NCBI RefSeq assembly: GCF_016808335.1
Contig: NC_053149.1
Location: forward strand, 57,465,922-57,529,921
Length of the DNA: 64,000 nucleotides
Direction of reading: 5' to 3'
DNA from: Panicum virgatum
Lineage: Eukaryota; Streptophyta; Magnoliopsida; Poales; Poaceae
In this document: positions 1 through 10,880 of the stretch, piece after piece
Position numbering within the stretch: the stretch's first letter is position 1
How the letters are laid out: each line of letters begins with the position of its first letter
Position numbers and translations under genes: made by a program
The notes under the pieces: generated by a model
Told to the model about the DNA's origin: nothing
The model's database searches: none
The model's input: only the letters and a program-made list of their open reading frames with translations

Positions 1-1465
1 GGGCGCCTTCTGCAGCGGACCGACGAGGTCCAGTCCCCACACAGTGAAAGGCAATGTAATGGCGATGGTCTGCAGAACGTGCGCGGGGAGGTGTGTTTTT
101 CGAGCGTAAAATTGGCAACCCTCGCAGGTCCGCACGATGTCGGTGGCGTCGGCGACCGCGGTGGGCCAATAAAAACCTTGCCGAAACACGTTACCCACGA
201 GGGTGCGCGGCACGGCGTGATGGCCGCAGATGCCAGCATGGATGTCGCGGATCAGCTCCTTGCCCTCGGGGACGGGAATGCATCGCTGCAGGACTCCCGA
301 GGGACTGCGCTTGTATAGCTCGCTGTCGATTAGAACGAAGGACTTGGCCCGCCTAGCGAGGCGCCGTGCCTGGGCACGCTTCGAGGGTAGGACCCCTCGA
401 ATCATCCAGTCAAGGTACTGGACACGCCAATCTTGCAAAGTGGGGGCCTCGTTGACTTCCATTGCTTCGGCATCGTCCGCGGAGGTGGTCCCGAAGTCAA
501 TGTCCATGGGCTCGGCCTCGTCCACCGGGGGGTTCCCGCCGGAGGGCCCGGCGGTCGAGGGGCCCGGTTCCGTTGGGTTCTTGAATTCGATGGAGGACTT
601 GGTGATGTCGCGAGCGAAGATGTTCGGGGGGACGGTGGTCCGCCCCGATGCAATCTTGGCTAGTTCGTCGGCATCCTCGTTGTACTTGCGCGGGACATGA
701 TTGAGTTCTAGGCCATCAAACTTGTCTTCTAGGTGGCGCACTGCATTGCAGTATGCCTCCATCTTCGGGTCGTGGCAGCTAGATTCTTTCATTACTTGGA
801 TGATGACGAGTTGAGAGTCACCGCGCACGTCGAGGCGTTTGACGCCGAGCTCGATGGCGATGCGGAGGCCACTGAGGAGGGCCTCATACTCCGCCATATT
901 GTTAGACGCAGGGAAATGTAAGCGTATCACGTACCGCATATGTTCTCCGAGGGGTGAGATGAAAAGGAGGCCAGCACCGGCGCCGGTTTTCATCACCGAC
1001 CCATCAAAGTACATGGTCCAGCATTTGGCCTGGATCTGCGGTGGGGGTAGCTGAGTGTCCGTCCACTCAGCCAAGATTTGGGACTTGATCGCTTTGCGGG
1101 GGGGCGTAGGTGAGAGTTTCTCCCATCAGCTCCACAGACCATTTGGCAATTCTACCCTCGGCTTCCCGGTTGCAGACTATCTCTCCCAAAGGGAAAGACG
1201 AGACCACGGTGATGGGATGGGCCTCGAAGTAGTGTCGCAGCTTGCGCCGAGCCAAAACCACTGCGTAGAGCAGCTTCTGAATCTGCGGATAGCGTGTCTT
1301 AGTTTCAGACAACACTTCACTGATGTAGTATACCGGCTGTTGGACGGGCAGAGCATGGCCCTCCTCTTGTCTTTCGACCACGATCACCGCGCTGACCACT
1401 TGGGTCGTCGCATCTTCGTACAGAAAGAAGGGCTCGCCGTCCGTGGGTGGTGTGAGAATAGGGGC
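1..1465 (-). pseudogene. pol remnant: RT end, RNase H, integrase N-terminus
   Basis: Read on the minus strand this aligns base for base with 56570-58028 of element 2. It encodes the end of the reverse transcriptase/RNase H region (motif YYISEVLSETKTRYP), the second RNase H domain and the zinc-binding start of integrase, but in several frames broken by indels and stops. The longest open stretch is 1067-1735, which crosses the deletion junction out of frame with gag. Integrase catalytic and C-terminal parts would lie beyond the left edge. It cannot make a functional polyprotein. Confidence 0.85.
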
Positions 1466-3260
1466 TTGCGCTTGCTCGGCTTGTCGTCGAAGATAGCACC
1501 AACAGCCTCCTCGCCGGCGGCGTAGTTGGTGGCGGCGTCGAACAACTCGTTGGTGTTGGCGGGTCGGCTTCTCTCGAGCTCGTGCACCAGGTTTCTGTAC
1601 GTCATACCCTCGAGGAAGGCGTTGATGACCTCGACGTGGGTGACGCTGGGGAGCTCGGTGCATTGCTTGGAGAAGCGCCGCACGTAGTCGCGCAGGGACT
1701 CGTTGGGCTTCTGGCGACACCCTTTGAGGTCCCAAGAGTTCCCAGGGCGCACGTATGTGCCCTGGAAGTTGCCCACAAAGATCTCGACTAAGTCGGCCCA
1801 GTTGTGGATCTGGTCCGGGGGCAAGTGCTCGAGCAACGTTCGTGTGGCAACAGCAAGGTGAAGAGGAAGGTTATAGATGATGACCTCGTCTTCCGTCGCA
1901 CCGCCTAGCTGGCACGCTAGGCGGTAATCGTTGGGCCAGACTGCAGGATCGGTCTCGCCCGAGTACTTGACGAGGGTGGTGGGTTGTCGAAAGCGCGGGG
2001 GGAAAGAAGCAGTTCGAATCTCCCGGCTGAACACCCGGGTGCCCGGAGGCTCCGGTGACTCACCCCTGTCGTGCTCGGGGTCGAAGCATCCACCCCGTCG
2101 AGGGGTGTACTTCCTGCTGCCGATGATGTAGCGGGCGTCACCGTCTTCGGCGTGCCCGCGTGTGTCGTGGAGCCGCTCCCTCGCGGGAGGCCTTCCGATG
2201 CGGTCGTGAACCGAGGGTGCCTTCGCACCGGGCGCTACGGCTGCCTTGCCCTTCTCTGCTGGTGGAGTGTGCACAGAAGCCTCGTGGCCCTGGCGTGCAG
2301 TCCCACCGGGCTGCTCCGGAGCTTTCGAGCGCATTCGAGATGCGAGCTCTCGGCTTGCTGCACGGCATCTTGCTCGATGAGCGCCTGTGCCTCGCGGCGC
2401 AGGTTGCGGCCTGAAGGCGTCGATGGCTCGGGCATGGCTTGGAGTAGGTAGGCCGCAGCGACGAGTTTTTCGCCGGCTGTCTTCAGTTCTGGATGTTTGT
2501 CGACGTTGTCATCGGCCAGGATGCGCTCCCGGGCAACGCGCGCCGCCGCCTGGGCATGTACACCACGTGCGGTGCGCTGCTGCTCGAGCGCGGTGCGCAG
2601 CTCCTGGGTTTGCCATTGTTGCTCGTCGAGCTTGGCTTGAAGCTCTTTGAGCTGTACCAGCTGTGCTTGCCGTGCTGCCGAGCTTGACGAAGAAGAAGGG
2701 GCCGCAGGAGGCACCACTGGCTGGTTCGCCTGTGCGTCCGCCCCGCCGTCCCCATCGTCGCCCGGGGCGTTGTCGTTTCGCTCGTCCGCAAGGTCTGCCA
2801 TGAAACACTCCCGGGCGGGATCATAATCCCCCTCGCTAGAGTCCTCAGAGCAGGTGAGACAATAGGCCGTCGCGAGCTGGAACGAGCGGAATGCGTCGGG
2901 GTCGCGGGCACCAGAGTAGTCCTCGGCCTCCTCGGCCGTGAAGTTGTTCATGAAGAAGTTGACGTCGTCGGCGATTGAGCTCGCCGTTTCGGGGTAGGAT
3001 TCGTCAGGAGATGACACGATGAGGTTGCGGATCGACAGAAGGTGATGACCCGCCAGATCCTCATACTCGGTGAAGTTAGAACTGATCGAAGAAGCGTAGG
3101 TCGCAGCATTGCGCATCCCGAAGGGGAAGGGCAACGGCGAGGTCGAGCCCCCCCTGGGAGGCACTGGTGCTGCAGCAGATGACGGTGCCGGCGCAGATGG
3201 CGCCGAGGCACGTGATGACGAAGTGGTGGCCCCGTTGGCCGCGATGCTAAGTTGCGACAT
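1466..3260 (-). pseudogene. gag of element 1, frameshifted
   Basis: Gag begins at 3260 with MSQLSIAANGA and stays open to 2235, giving a Ser/Ala-rich N-terminus, an acidic segment and a Gln/Leu-rich coiled coil. Near 2335 the reading frame shifts; the next frame (2334 to 1384) holds the conserved plant retrotransposon gag domain, recognisable by RTLLEHLPPDQIHNWADLVE and GTYVRPGNSWDLKGCRQKPN. At 1465 the gag frame runs into out-of-frame pol sequence and stops after about 27 foreign residues, so the zinc-knuckle end of gag is lost. Gag would form the virus-like particle that packages element RNA. Frameshift plus 3' truncation make this a pseudogene. Confidence 0.88.
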
Positions 3261-3564
3261 GCTAGCCTCAACCCATGTGGGGGAGCTGTGGCGTGCCGCA
3301 CGACGCCGCTCCGCGCGTGCTTGTCACGAATGATGGCCCGAGCGCCTGTTGCGTTGGCCTGGTGAAGTCGAAGTGACAGGGTTGCGTCTGGTCGAGAGGA
3401 GCTGCATTAGGTAACCGTTACCGGTTGCTCTGAACTCGAGACTCCCGAACCAGATCACGAATCCTGCTGGGAGCGGATCCGAAACACCCATGGGGTATGG
3501 GTTGGATCTGCTCACCATTCCTGGAGATCAAATGGGAACGAAAGAGAAAATGTCACGCAGCGCT

Positions 3565-3583
3565 CCCCTACCTGGCGCGCCAA
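3565..3583 (-). other. Primer-binding site of element 1
   Basis: Directly inside the 5' LTR (one base after its CA end on the minus strand) is TTGGCGCGCCAGGTAGGGG. A tRNA 3' end complementary to this would prime minus-strand cDNA. TGGCGC-type sites are common in Tat-type elements; I did not assign the exact tRNA. Confidence 0.75.
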
Positions 3584-3584
3584 C

Positions 3585-5002
3585 TGTCGGTGCCCTGACC
3601 CGGGGGTCCGGGTCCCAACTAGTAAATGCTGTGTGTTTCCTCATCCCAGATGTTGATGCAAGAGGCAACACAGTAACGCACGTGTTTATCCTGGTTCCGG
3701 CCACGGGGCCGTACGTCCAGCAAAGGGGTGTGCCAGGGCACTGTATTATCTTGCACCCGGAGTGCTTGTAGTAGGAGACACAAGCGAGGCGAGAGAGGGA
3801 GGGAAGCTCCCAAGTCCCTGCTAGAAGAGGGGTTGAGCGTGGCGAATAGCGATGTCGGAGCTAGGAGTGAGTGCGTGTGCTCTGGGTGGCGTGTGCCTAG
3901 AGAGCCGACCGACCCCTTTAAGGGATGCCCGCCTCCTCCTTTTATAGACACAAGGAGGGACGGGTACATGTATAGGGGGTCGCAGAGGTTGTCGTTTCTC
4001 CCCAAGTTGCGGGGATACAATAGTCGAGTACTGTGGGAAGTATAATGTGGGGTATGGCGTCGGGTGTGCGGTCGTCCTTGACCTCGCGGAGATCGCGCCG
4101 GCGCCCTGCCAACTCCAGCAGACGGCGTGGTCGTCACTGTAGAATGTTCAGTCCTCCGGATGTGGCGTTCCGTGAGCCCTGCAGGCCAGGGTCCGGCGTG
4201 CACCAGCGATGGCGGGGCACGCTGCAGTCCCGGACCCCCCCTTAATAAAGTGTCGGTGCGCGCACTAATGGAGGTCTGAGAGACACGCGGAGGCCCCGGT
4301 CCCTTCGACGGAGGAGGTCCGGGACTCCGGCTGCGTGTGATGTGCGTCCCTCTTGGAGGGGCACGTGCGTGTGATGAGGTGGAGTCCGGACGGCCGGAGT
4401 TGGCAGAATAGTACGGGAGCAGTGCCGAGTGCGTCTCGTCCCGCGTCGCAGGTCTCAAAGTGCTGCCACAACGTCCGGGATGGCGGAGCAGTGACCGAAG
4501 TTGGCGGATGGGACTCCGGTCACAGCCACTGTGGGGAATGGCGGCCTGACGCCGTCTGTCCTGAGCACTGGGGAGGAGTGGTTGGCATTCAATGCCTCCG
4601 TACGGCGGGCGGTTGAGCGGCGGGGCTGCTTGTCCCTTACGCCGAGGGGTGGCCTCAAGCGAGGCGGAGATGAGTTACCTGCTCGAGGGAGGTTCGCTGC
4701 CCTCGAGCGAGGCGGAGATGAGTTACCCGCTCGAGGGTAGATTCGCTACCCTCGAGCGAGGCGGAGATGCAGGGCGCAGTCGAGGGTCCCGATAGGAGCC
4801 CTCGAGCGATGCGGAGATCGTCCCGCGGGCCCGAGAGGGGTGCGAATGGGCCGTATGCTGGGCTTCTTTGAGTCTTTTTCTTTCTTCCAGATTGGAAGGA
4901 GGTCGTGAGCCTTCATGGGCCCAGCTGTCTTAACACGTGTTTGTGTTTTTTAGAATGATCTTAGTACCCCGATTAGGGTGCCCCTAATCGTGGTACCCGA
5001 CA
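3585..5002 (-). repeat. 5' LTR of element 1
   Basis: A 1418-bp LTR with TG...CA ends (minus strand starts TGTCGGGTACC, ends CACCGACA). It is homologous over its whole length to the LTRs at 47167-48768 and 62255-63663 but is clearly more diverged from each of them than they are from one another. The partner LTR is outside the window, so the age of this insertion cannot be estimated here. Confidence 0.93.
4650..4815. repeat. Minisatellite inside LTR of element 1
   Basis: About three and a half copies of a roughly 50-bp unit built around CTCGAGCGAGGCGGAGATG and GCTCGAGGGTAG. The same array occurs with different copy number in the two LTRs of element 2, so it is a length-variable part of this LTR family. 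Confidence 0.85.
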
Positions 5003-5433
5003 ATTATTTCATTATTATCACATGTTAAATTACTTCTAAATCTGAATCTAAATTATATAATTATAATGAAATATTAAAGTGCACCAATATAAAATTCTGA
5101 ATTACTATTTATATCATTATTAATATATTATTTATATTATTATTTATATAAAAATACTATCCACGATATATGTCACCATATATTCGTATGATGGAAGAGA
5201 TAAGAATATCAGTTTACAAACAAATAGTTCAACTAAATATATATCAAATATATATATGGAGGTGTGATGAAAAATGAAATCTATTGTAACTAGAAAATGA
5301 AAAATATATATTTTAGAGTATGTGTAGAATATTTAATTGATAATAAAGAGCGTAACATATATAATTATAATTATTAACATCTTTCTTATTTAATTCTAAT
5401 TAGTCCGTGCGGGAGCACGGGATGATAGACTAG
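5003..5433 (+). mobile_element. Helitron 3' end (partial)
   Basis: An AT-rich stretch ends with a perfect 6-bp stem hairpin (CCGTGC at 5405-5410, loop GGGA, GCACGG at 5415-5420), then nine bases, then CTAG (5430-5433) followed by T. A hairpin just inside a CTRR terminus with insertion before T is the standard Helitron 3' end. The left part is cut off by the LTR of element 1, which appears to have inserted into it; no Rep/helicase coding is visible. Confidence 0.6.
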
Positions 5434-5536
5434 TACCCAACATAACTGAACCTGAAACACTGGAAGCAATGGCATAAGGATGATAGACTAGTACCCAACA
5501 TAACCGAACCTGAAACACTGGAAGCAATGGCATGCT
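5421..5536. repeat. 58-bp tandem duplication
   Basis: 5421-5478 and 5479-5536 are near-identical copies. The unit begins GATGATAGACTAGTACCCAA, so it contains the last bases of the Helitron terminus plus flanking DNA that includes the start of the RNase H-like fragment. Confidence 0.9.
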
Positions 5537-5829
5537 TAGAAGCACTTGCTCTTGCTCAGGACTGTGCCATCCGAAGAATTAAAGTGGCATCGGACTGTTT
5601 AGGTGTTGTCAAAAATATTAAGAAGATGACTCGATGTGCTTATATGATGATCCTTCAGGATATTCATCGGAGGTCAAAGACTTTTGATTGTGTGAGATAC
5701 GCACATGAAGGTAGGGATTTCAATAGAGAAGTCTATTATCTTGCTAAGCATGCTTGTCAATTTAGAGCAGGCCGACATGTGTGGCTTGGCTCCCCTCCTG
5801 TATTCATGGATGTAAACGTTTTACATTAA
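5500..5829 (+). pseudogene. RNase H-like (RVT_3-type) fragment
   Basis: The plus frame ending at 5829 reads EALALAQDCAIRRIKVASDC, then an HEGRDFN-like segment and LAKHACQF. This is the second half of the plant RNase H-like 'reverse transcriptase-like' domain found in LINE-derived plant genes: SDC carries a catalytic Asp, and HEGR..N..LAK is the conserved C-terminal end. The first catalytic residues are absent, so it is a fragment. It begins directly behind the Helitron end and its start is copied in the 58-bp duplication. A live gene is unlikely. Confidence 0.6.
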
Positions 5830-6867
5830 AGAAATAAAATCCCTATCTTCAGCTAAAAAAAGCCAATTCCCGACCCGCAGCGTCCTCCTCTCCGGCTCTC
5901 CGCGCAGAAGCACCGTGGAGAGAGGAGGCGCACTCGATTGCTGAAGGCAGTCAGCAGTGCAAGGGCAATGGGGCAATTGTCCACACGGCCCCAAGCTCCG
6001 TTGCCTCATCCAGAGCTTGCCGGCCGGACGCAAGAGAGACGTGGACAATCATTTGGCCCCGACCAGCGGCAAACGGCGATCATTTTTACCGACTCTCTCC
6101 TTTCACTTTTCCGGGGCTGCTTTGACCTACCTTCCTAACGCACACACTTTTACGGTCACGTCACTAGCGATGGGCGAACCCTGAGTAACAATTGAGCCCA
6201 GGCTCTTGGTACTAAGTTTTTCTTTAACTCAAGTGAGATGCCATCGCTAAGAAAATCCAGCAAGAATTAATCTCTGCGTAAGGCTTATTCTAGTTTTGTG
6301 AACCATTAGGTGGCTCGGAGCATGCATTAAGGCGCACTGGACCAGGCAAGGTAGTCTTGCAACTGAAGAAACCTTTGTGTCGGAAAAGCCGACAAGGTCC
6401 TGTCCTTCCCAACTAAAATAAGAGAAAGCTTGGTCTCATCTCTAATGGTAATGGGTCATATGTTCATGTGTAGACTGCTGGACACCTGTTAGATCATGCA
6501 GGATTTCGTCCCCCATGCATTGCTACCGTAGATTCCTTTAGCGGAGAAAAAATGCTACTACTAGTTTCTGACTGGTCGATGCATTTTTTTTAATGAAACG
6601 TGATCGGTGCATTTTAGGTTATGCGTTTTACCAGAGCATTACCGTGCTAAAACCACGGCAAGAGATTGCTGGTTGCAACGGGTACGGACGCCAGCCCCAA
6701 CCAAACTAGGACGGGGAATCAATGGAGGTGGTAAACGAGCGCCGATTTCTCGGGTGCCATAAGAAAAGGGCGATCAGGGCCGGCAACGCCTGTACCCTCC
6801 CGTGTCCGGGGACGGAACGAAAGATCTCGCCAACCCAGCCGTGATCCTCCACCACGCCATCACCCTC
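5830..6867. other. Non-coding stretch, nothing identified
   Basis: Moderate-GC sequence without a credible ORF or terminal-repeat element. Short open frames at 5938-6184 have no recognisable protein pattern. Confidence 0.5.
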
Positions 6868-6875
6868 GCCACCGC

Positions 6876-7447
6876 TAGGGATGAAAATGGTCGGGAACAG
6901 TCGGGAAAACCCCTTAACCGTTCCCGCAACTGTATTTTTTGGTCGGGAACGGAAAAATCGGACGGGAAAACGAAATCGGTATTACGGGATATCGGGAACG
7001 GAATCAATCGGTCGGGAGCATGCCGATTACGATCGGGAATCGATAACTCAAAATGGGAAAATACATACAACCACTTCAAATATTTAACTCGATAAAATAA
7101 TTACAACTATGCATAAATAACATGGAAACAAGACTCGTATAACTAAGAAACACAGGTAAAGTGAATTACGAATTCACAATTCACGTTGTAACACATGCAA
7201 ACAACAATTCACATTTCCAACACAGGTAACACAGCCGACTACGACAAATACTGGAATTCCCGCGGGAATTTTCCCGGCTGAAAACGGGAACCGTGAAAAC
7301 GGTCGGGAAAACACCCCAACCGTTTCCGTTCCCGCCCGTTTTCCCGTTTTGTTTTCCCATTTTTCTATTTTTTCACGAAAACAGTTTACGATCGGTTTAA
7401 ACAGTAAACGGAGCCGGACGGGATTTTCCGTCCCATTTTCAACCCTA
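6876..7447. mobile_element. Ac/Ds-like hAT element, non-autonomous
   Basis: A 572-bp element with inverted ends TAGGGATGAAAATGG and CCATTTTCAACCCTA. It is flanked by a perfect 8-bp target duplication, GCCACCGC at 6868-6875 and 7448-7455. The interior is full of repeated CGGGAA/TTCCCG motifs, as in maize Ac/Ds subterminal regions. No transposase coding is present, so movement would need an hAT transposase in trans. Confidence 0.92.
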
Positions 7448-7455
7448 GCCACCGC

Positions 7456-8005
7456 TGCCCAGCTCGATCGCGCCCGGGAAAACGATGACGACGCGCGCCG
7501 ATCCGGGGCCTCCTTTTCCAGAGGGGGTCATGTGACCCTCGCTTGGATCCTGTTGGTTGGACGGATCGGATTTGGCATCATTGGCTGGATGGAGCACGAG
7601 CATTGGAGCTGCCAAGTCCCCTGGCTTGCCTCCTTGTCCATGGCTGGCTCAGGCTTCCTTGCCCTCCACCTCCAGTGCTCACCGACGCGGCGACGCCCAG
7701 CACAAACAGTGAGCAGTGAGCACCAACCAGCGGCACGAAGACCAAAAGCTTTACAGTGTTCTCATCTAGCTTTCATTTTTTTTTAGCTTAAACTAGCTTT
7801 CATTTTCTCTCGCGGTCAATGGATTAGCAGGGTAACTATGTGTTAGTAGTATAGTACTCATTACCGGGGCGGTGACGGCAGCTCTTCACTGGTGGTAGAA
7901 GTCAATGCTTCACATGTGGCCGTCTGGCACGCGTACCCCGCGTCCTGTCCTGAGAGCCAGGGCAATAATCCTTGGCTATAAGTCCAGTCCCGACCCAAAA
8001 CACTA
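7456..8005. other. Non-coding stretch
   Basis: No supported gene; the plus ORF through 7349-7786 starts inside the hAT element and has no domain pattern. Confidence 0.45.
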
Positions 8006-8260
8006 CTAGTGATTTCTATACTTGTCATGTCATATAGATACTTCATATAGAAACTACATCTCCAATACATGATTTTTCATAATAAATTGCTATCCAATTA
8101 TATCTCTTCTCTCTTTTTTCCCTCCAATCCTCTCTTCATTTGTACATGGTTTCTTGTATGAGACATGGTTTCTTCAAATTTTTCCTTCTCTCCTTATTAA
8201 CTCCATTGCCACATCAACTTTTTGTTTACATGACAATCTATTTAATGCTATAGAAACTAG
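8006..8260. mobile_element. Probable MITE
   Basis: AT-rich 255-bp segment with imperfect inverted ends CTAGTGATTTCTATA and TATAGAAACTAG. The interior has direct short repeats of ATGGTTTCTT. I recognise this as a common grass MITE type but could not define a target duplication. Confidence 0.45.
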
Positions 8261-8454
8261 CTGACTTGGAGGGTTGGGCCTGCTCTAAGCCAAGCCAACT
8301 CACCTCGAGACCAGCTTATAGCCCGATGTGTACAATAACTAATCTCTACTCATGTTTCAACAAGTATTTTTTAATGTATCTAGGTGAAGAGAGAGAACGC
8401 TCAAATAAGAGAGAGATAGAGGGTGGCAAGGTTCAGCGCATGCAAAGATATCTT

Positions 8455-8799
8455 GGCCCTGTTTGGTTCGTGCTAGAATTGTAGCGTGCTAGGAATAGTA
8501 ACAATTTTGACCACTAATTACGGTGTCAAACAAAGTCAGTTTACCAAACCAACTTCAGAACCTCCGCGCTAGTGACCCTGAAGAATCTAATAAGACCTTT
8601 GACCGCGCAATTAGAGGATGCTTACTGTAACATCACTGTAGCTAATTATCGATTAATTACCGTCATTAGATTCGTCGCGAAAAATTACACCCATTTCTAA
8701 AAATATTTTGCAAATAGACTTCGTTTAGTACACCATGCATGCAAGATTCTCTTCTCGAGAAATATGCGCGCTAGGATTCTTGCACTTCCAAACAAGGCC
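8455..8799. mobile_element. Tourist-like MITE
   Basis: 345-bp element with ends GGCCCTGTTTGG and CCAAACAAGGCC and a perfect 3-bp target duplication CTT (8452-8454, 8800-8802). Its interior is the reverse of the MITE at 12392-12738, showing two copies of one family. A 3-bp duplication and GGCC-GTTTGG ends fit PIF/Harbinger-derived MITEs. Confidence 0.85.
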
Positions 8800-9020
8800 C
8801 TTGGGTTCCGTGATCAGCTCGGCGACGGCAGGAGCGCCAAGCACATGGTTCTCTCTCTTCCACCTCAGACGTGCAGCTGATGTGGCGGGCGTTTCGCCCG
8901 TTGCTGTACTTGCTCTGATGTCCGATACGGAATTACTCTAGGCCGCTGGGCGAGCGAATCCGCGAGGCCGTAGACACTCCACTCCACTGCAGAGTCTGAC
9001 CTGACGGACGAGTACGGTAA

Positions 9021-10642
9021 GAGCAAGTATTATAGCTGCAAGTAGGTTAAATATTGAGGTGGAGATGAGAGAAGATGAGAGAGAAGAGAGATAGGCTGCA
9101 AGCTTGCAGCCAGCTTCGACAAAAAAAAAGTTTATGAGAGAGACAGATGGATCTCACATTAATGATGATGGGCTAACACTATTAGAATCGGCTTGTTTCC
9201 CTAGGGCTAAAATCCTAGGGAAAGGCTTAATAAACCGTTGGGAATGAGTTTCCCTATAAATTTTGGTAGGGAAATGTTGCTAGGGAAATTTTTGACGGGA
9301 AATACATTTTGCCCTAGGGTTTTTCCTAGGGAAAGAAGTTTTCCCTAGAGATTTGTAGTTGTAGGGAAACTTGCTCACATGATAGTGAATCCTACGTGGA
9401 AAGTTGCTTTCCCTAGTGTCTATTTTCCTAGGGAAACTGTTGAAGAAGGACATATACTCAAATATAATATTTCATTTGCAGGTGTTAATCCAATATTTAT
9501 TTTTCTTGTTATATCGCAATGCTCATTGATAAAAGGATTCATTGGATTGATATTAAACAACTTCATTTGTATAAACATTACATTAAAAGTTTATTTATCT
9601 GGATTGAAATTACAAGCAACATTCATTTGGTACTATCATCAAAAGGCAAAAAGAAAAGAGAAAAAAAAGAGCAGCTTCTTCCTGCCTGAGCTTCACCCTC
9701 GCTAGCCATGGAAATAGAGACTGCCACTCCGCTTCCTGTAGCCGCAGTCACTCTGCTTGCTGGATCTGCAGTTGCCGCTACGCTCCACCTAGCGCCGCTC
9801 GGTTCGCCGGATGCTCTGCCTTTGGGTATACTGCAACCTCTCAACTTGCACGCACCATGCTGCAGCTCGCCAATACTGCAGTTCTTCTCCATTTTCTCCT
9901 CTTAGGACTTGCACAACAAAAATAACGCCAACTCAGTAATCTTCGAGCTAGAAAAGTATCAATGGACTAATTATTCAGACAATTACATTAGGCTGCCGCG
10001 CCGCTCGCCCATCGGAGCTGCAGTTGTTGCTCCGCTCCGCCTTGAATCGGGCATGCGGTAGCCGCTTGAGCTCGCCGTCGCCGCCAGGATGCACGGCCGC
10101 CGCGTGCAGCACAGCAGCTCACTCCCCGGGATTCACCGCTGCTCGCCGTAGCTACTGCTTGCTCCACGGGGATCCAGCGCATCACTCCATCCAGAGTACC
10201 GCCGCTGTGCAAGCTCGGTGGAGCAGATAGAGATAAGAGAGAGGGGGCAAGAGAGTGAATGGCTGAGAATGAGAGATGTTGTTCGGATAAATACAGGTTG
10301 GTGAAAATTTTTGAATCACGCGGCATGATATTTGGCGGCCAGTGAAATTTCTTTGCTTCACTCCCTAGGGTGTGGTAAAATTTGGTAGGGAAAGAGGACA
10401 CCAGGGCGTTGCGTGCCACGGTGGTCAGGTCATCTCTGCTTTCTCCCTACGTGCCAAATTCCTAGGGAAATCAGTAGTTCCTTACGATTTTGAAACACAG
10501 CCCTAGGTAAAGTTTATTTCCCTACGAAATTTTGCGTTTTCCTAGGGAAAAAATACCCCTAGGGAGTACTACACATGTGGGTTGAGAGATAGGCTGCAAG
10601 AGTCCTTACAACTAGTAGTTGGCTGTATTATTAATCTTCCTC
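9021..10642. mobile_element. MITE (TAA target site) split by a nested element
   Basis: The outer ends GAGCAAGTATTATAGC (9021) and the inverse of GAGGAAGATTAATAATAC (to 10642) form imperfect terminal repeats, flanked by TAA at 9018-9020 and 10643-10645. The MITE body is 9021-about 9176 and about 10571-10642; GAGAGATAGGCTGCAAG occurs in both halves. The middle 1.4 kb is a second, later insertion. Confidence 0.7.
9177..10570. mobile_element. CACTA-like element nested in the MITE
   Basis: Starts CACTATTAGAATCGG, close to the usual CACTA-transposon end, and has many copies of CCTAGGGAAA on both strands crowded toward both ends, as expected of subterminal transposase-binding repeats. The right end is degenerate (GGGAGTACTAC) and no clean 3-bp duplication was found, so the superfamily call is tentative. 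The interior (9700-10250) is GC-rich with no recognisable transposase and may be captured host DNA. Confidence 0.5.
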
Positions 10643-10691
10643 TAATCCCACGCGCTTTCATGGCCTGGGCAGGAGCAAGACGAACGCAGTG

Positions 10692-10729
10692 CCGCTGCCG
10701 GCTGCCGGCTGCCGGCTGCCGGCTGCCGC
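10692..10729. repeat. 7-bp tandem repeat (GCTGCCG)n
   Basis: About five consecutive copies of GCTGCCG. Confidence 0.9.
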
Positions 10730-10880
10730 CGTGTGTTTACCATGCTGCGTCCATGTGAACGGCAGGAAATCGTGTCGCGTCTCCTCCTGCCTTCGGTATC
10801 TGAACTTTTTTTTTTCTTAATGAAGCCTGAACTTTGAGCTTTGACACCACGTAGCAGCAGGCGCTGGTGTGAGCGCCGGA

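Larger units (their letters stand above)
1..5002 (-). mobile_element. Ty3/gypsy LTR retrotransposon, Tat-type, 5' part (element 1)
   Basis: The element runs right to left: 5' LTR (3585-5002), primer-binding site, leader, gag, then a fused remnant of pol that reaches the window edge. Its 3' LTR is not in the window. It shares its whole structure and most of its sequence with the element at 47167-63663, so both are one family. About 2.1 kb present in that relative (end of gag, protease, most of reverse transcriptase) is missing here, with the junction near 1465. The Tat assignment follows from the relative, which has a second RNase H domain and an antisense gene. The coding frames are interrupted, so it is a defective copy. 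Confidence 0.92.

Noticed and set aside
1985..2010. CAGTTCGAATCTCCC resembling a tRNA T-arm
   Set aside because: It lies in gag, with no acceptor or anticodon stem around it.
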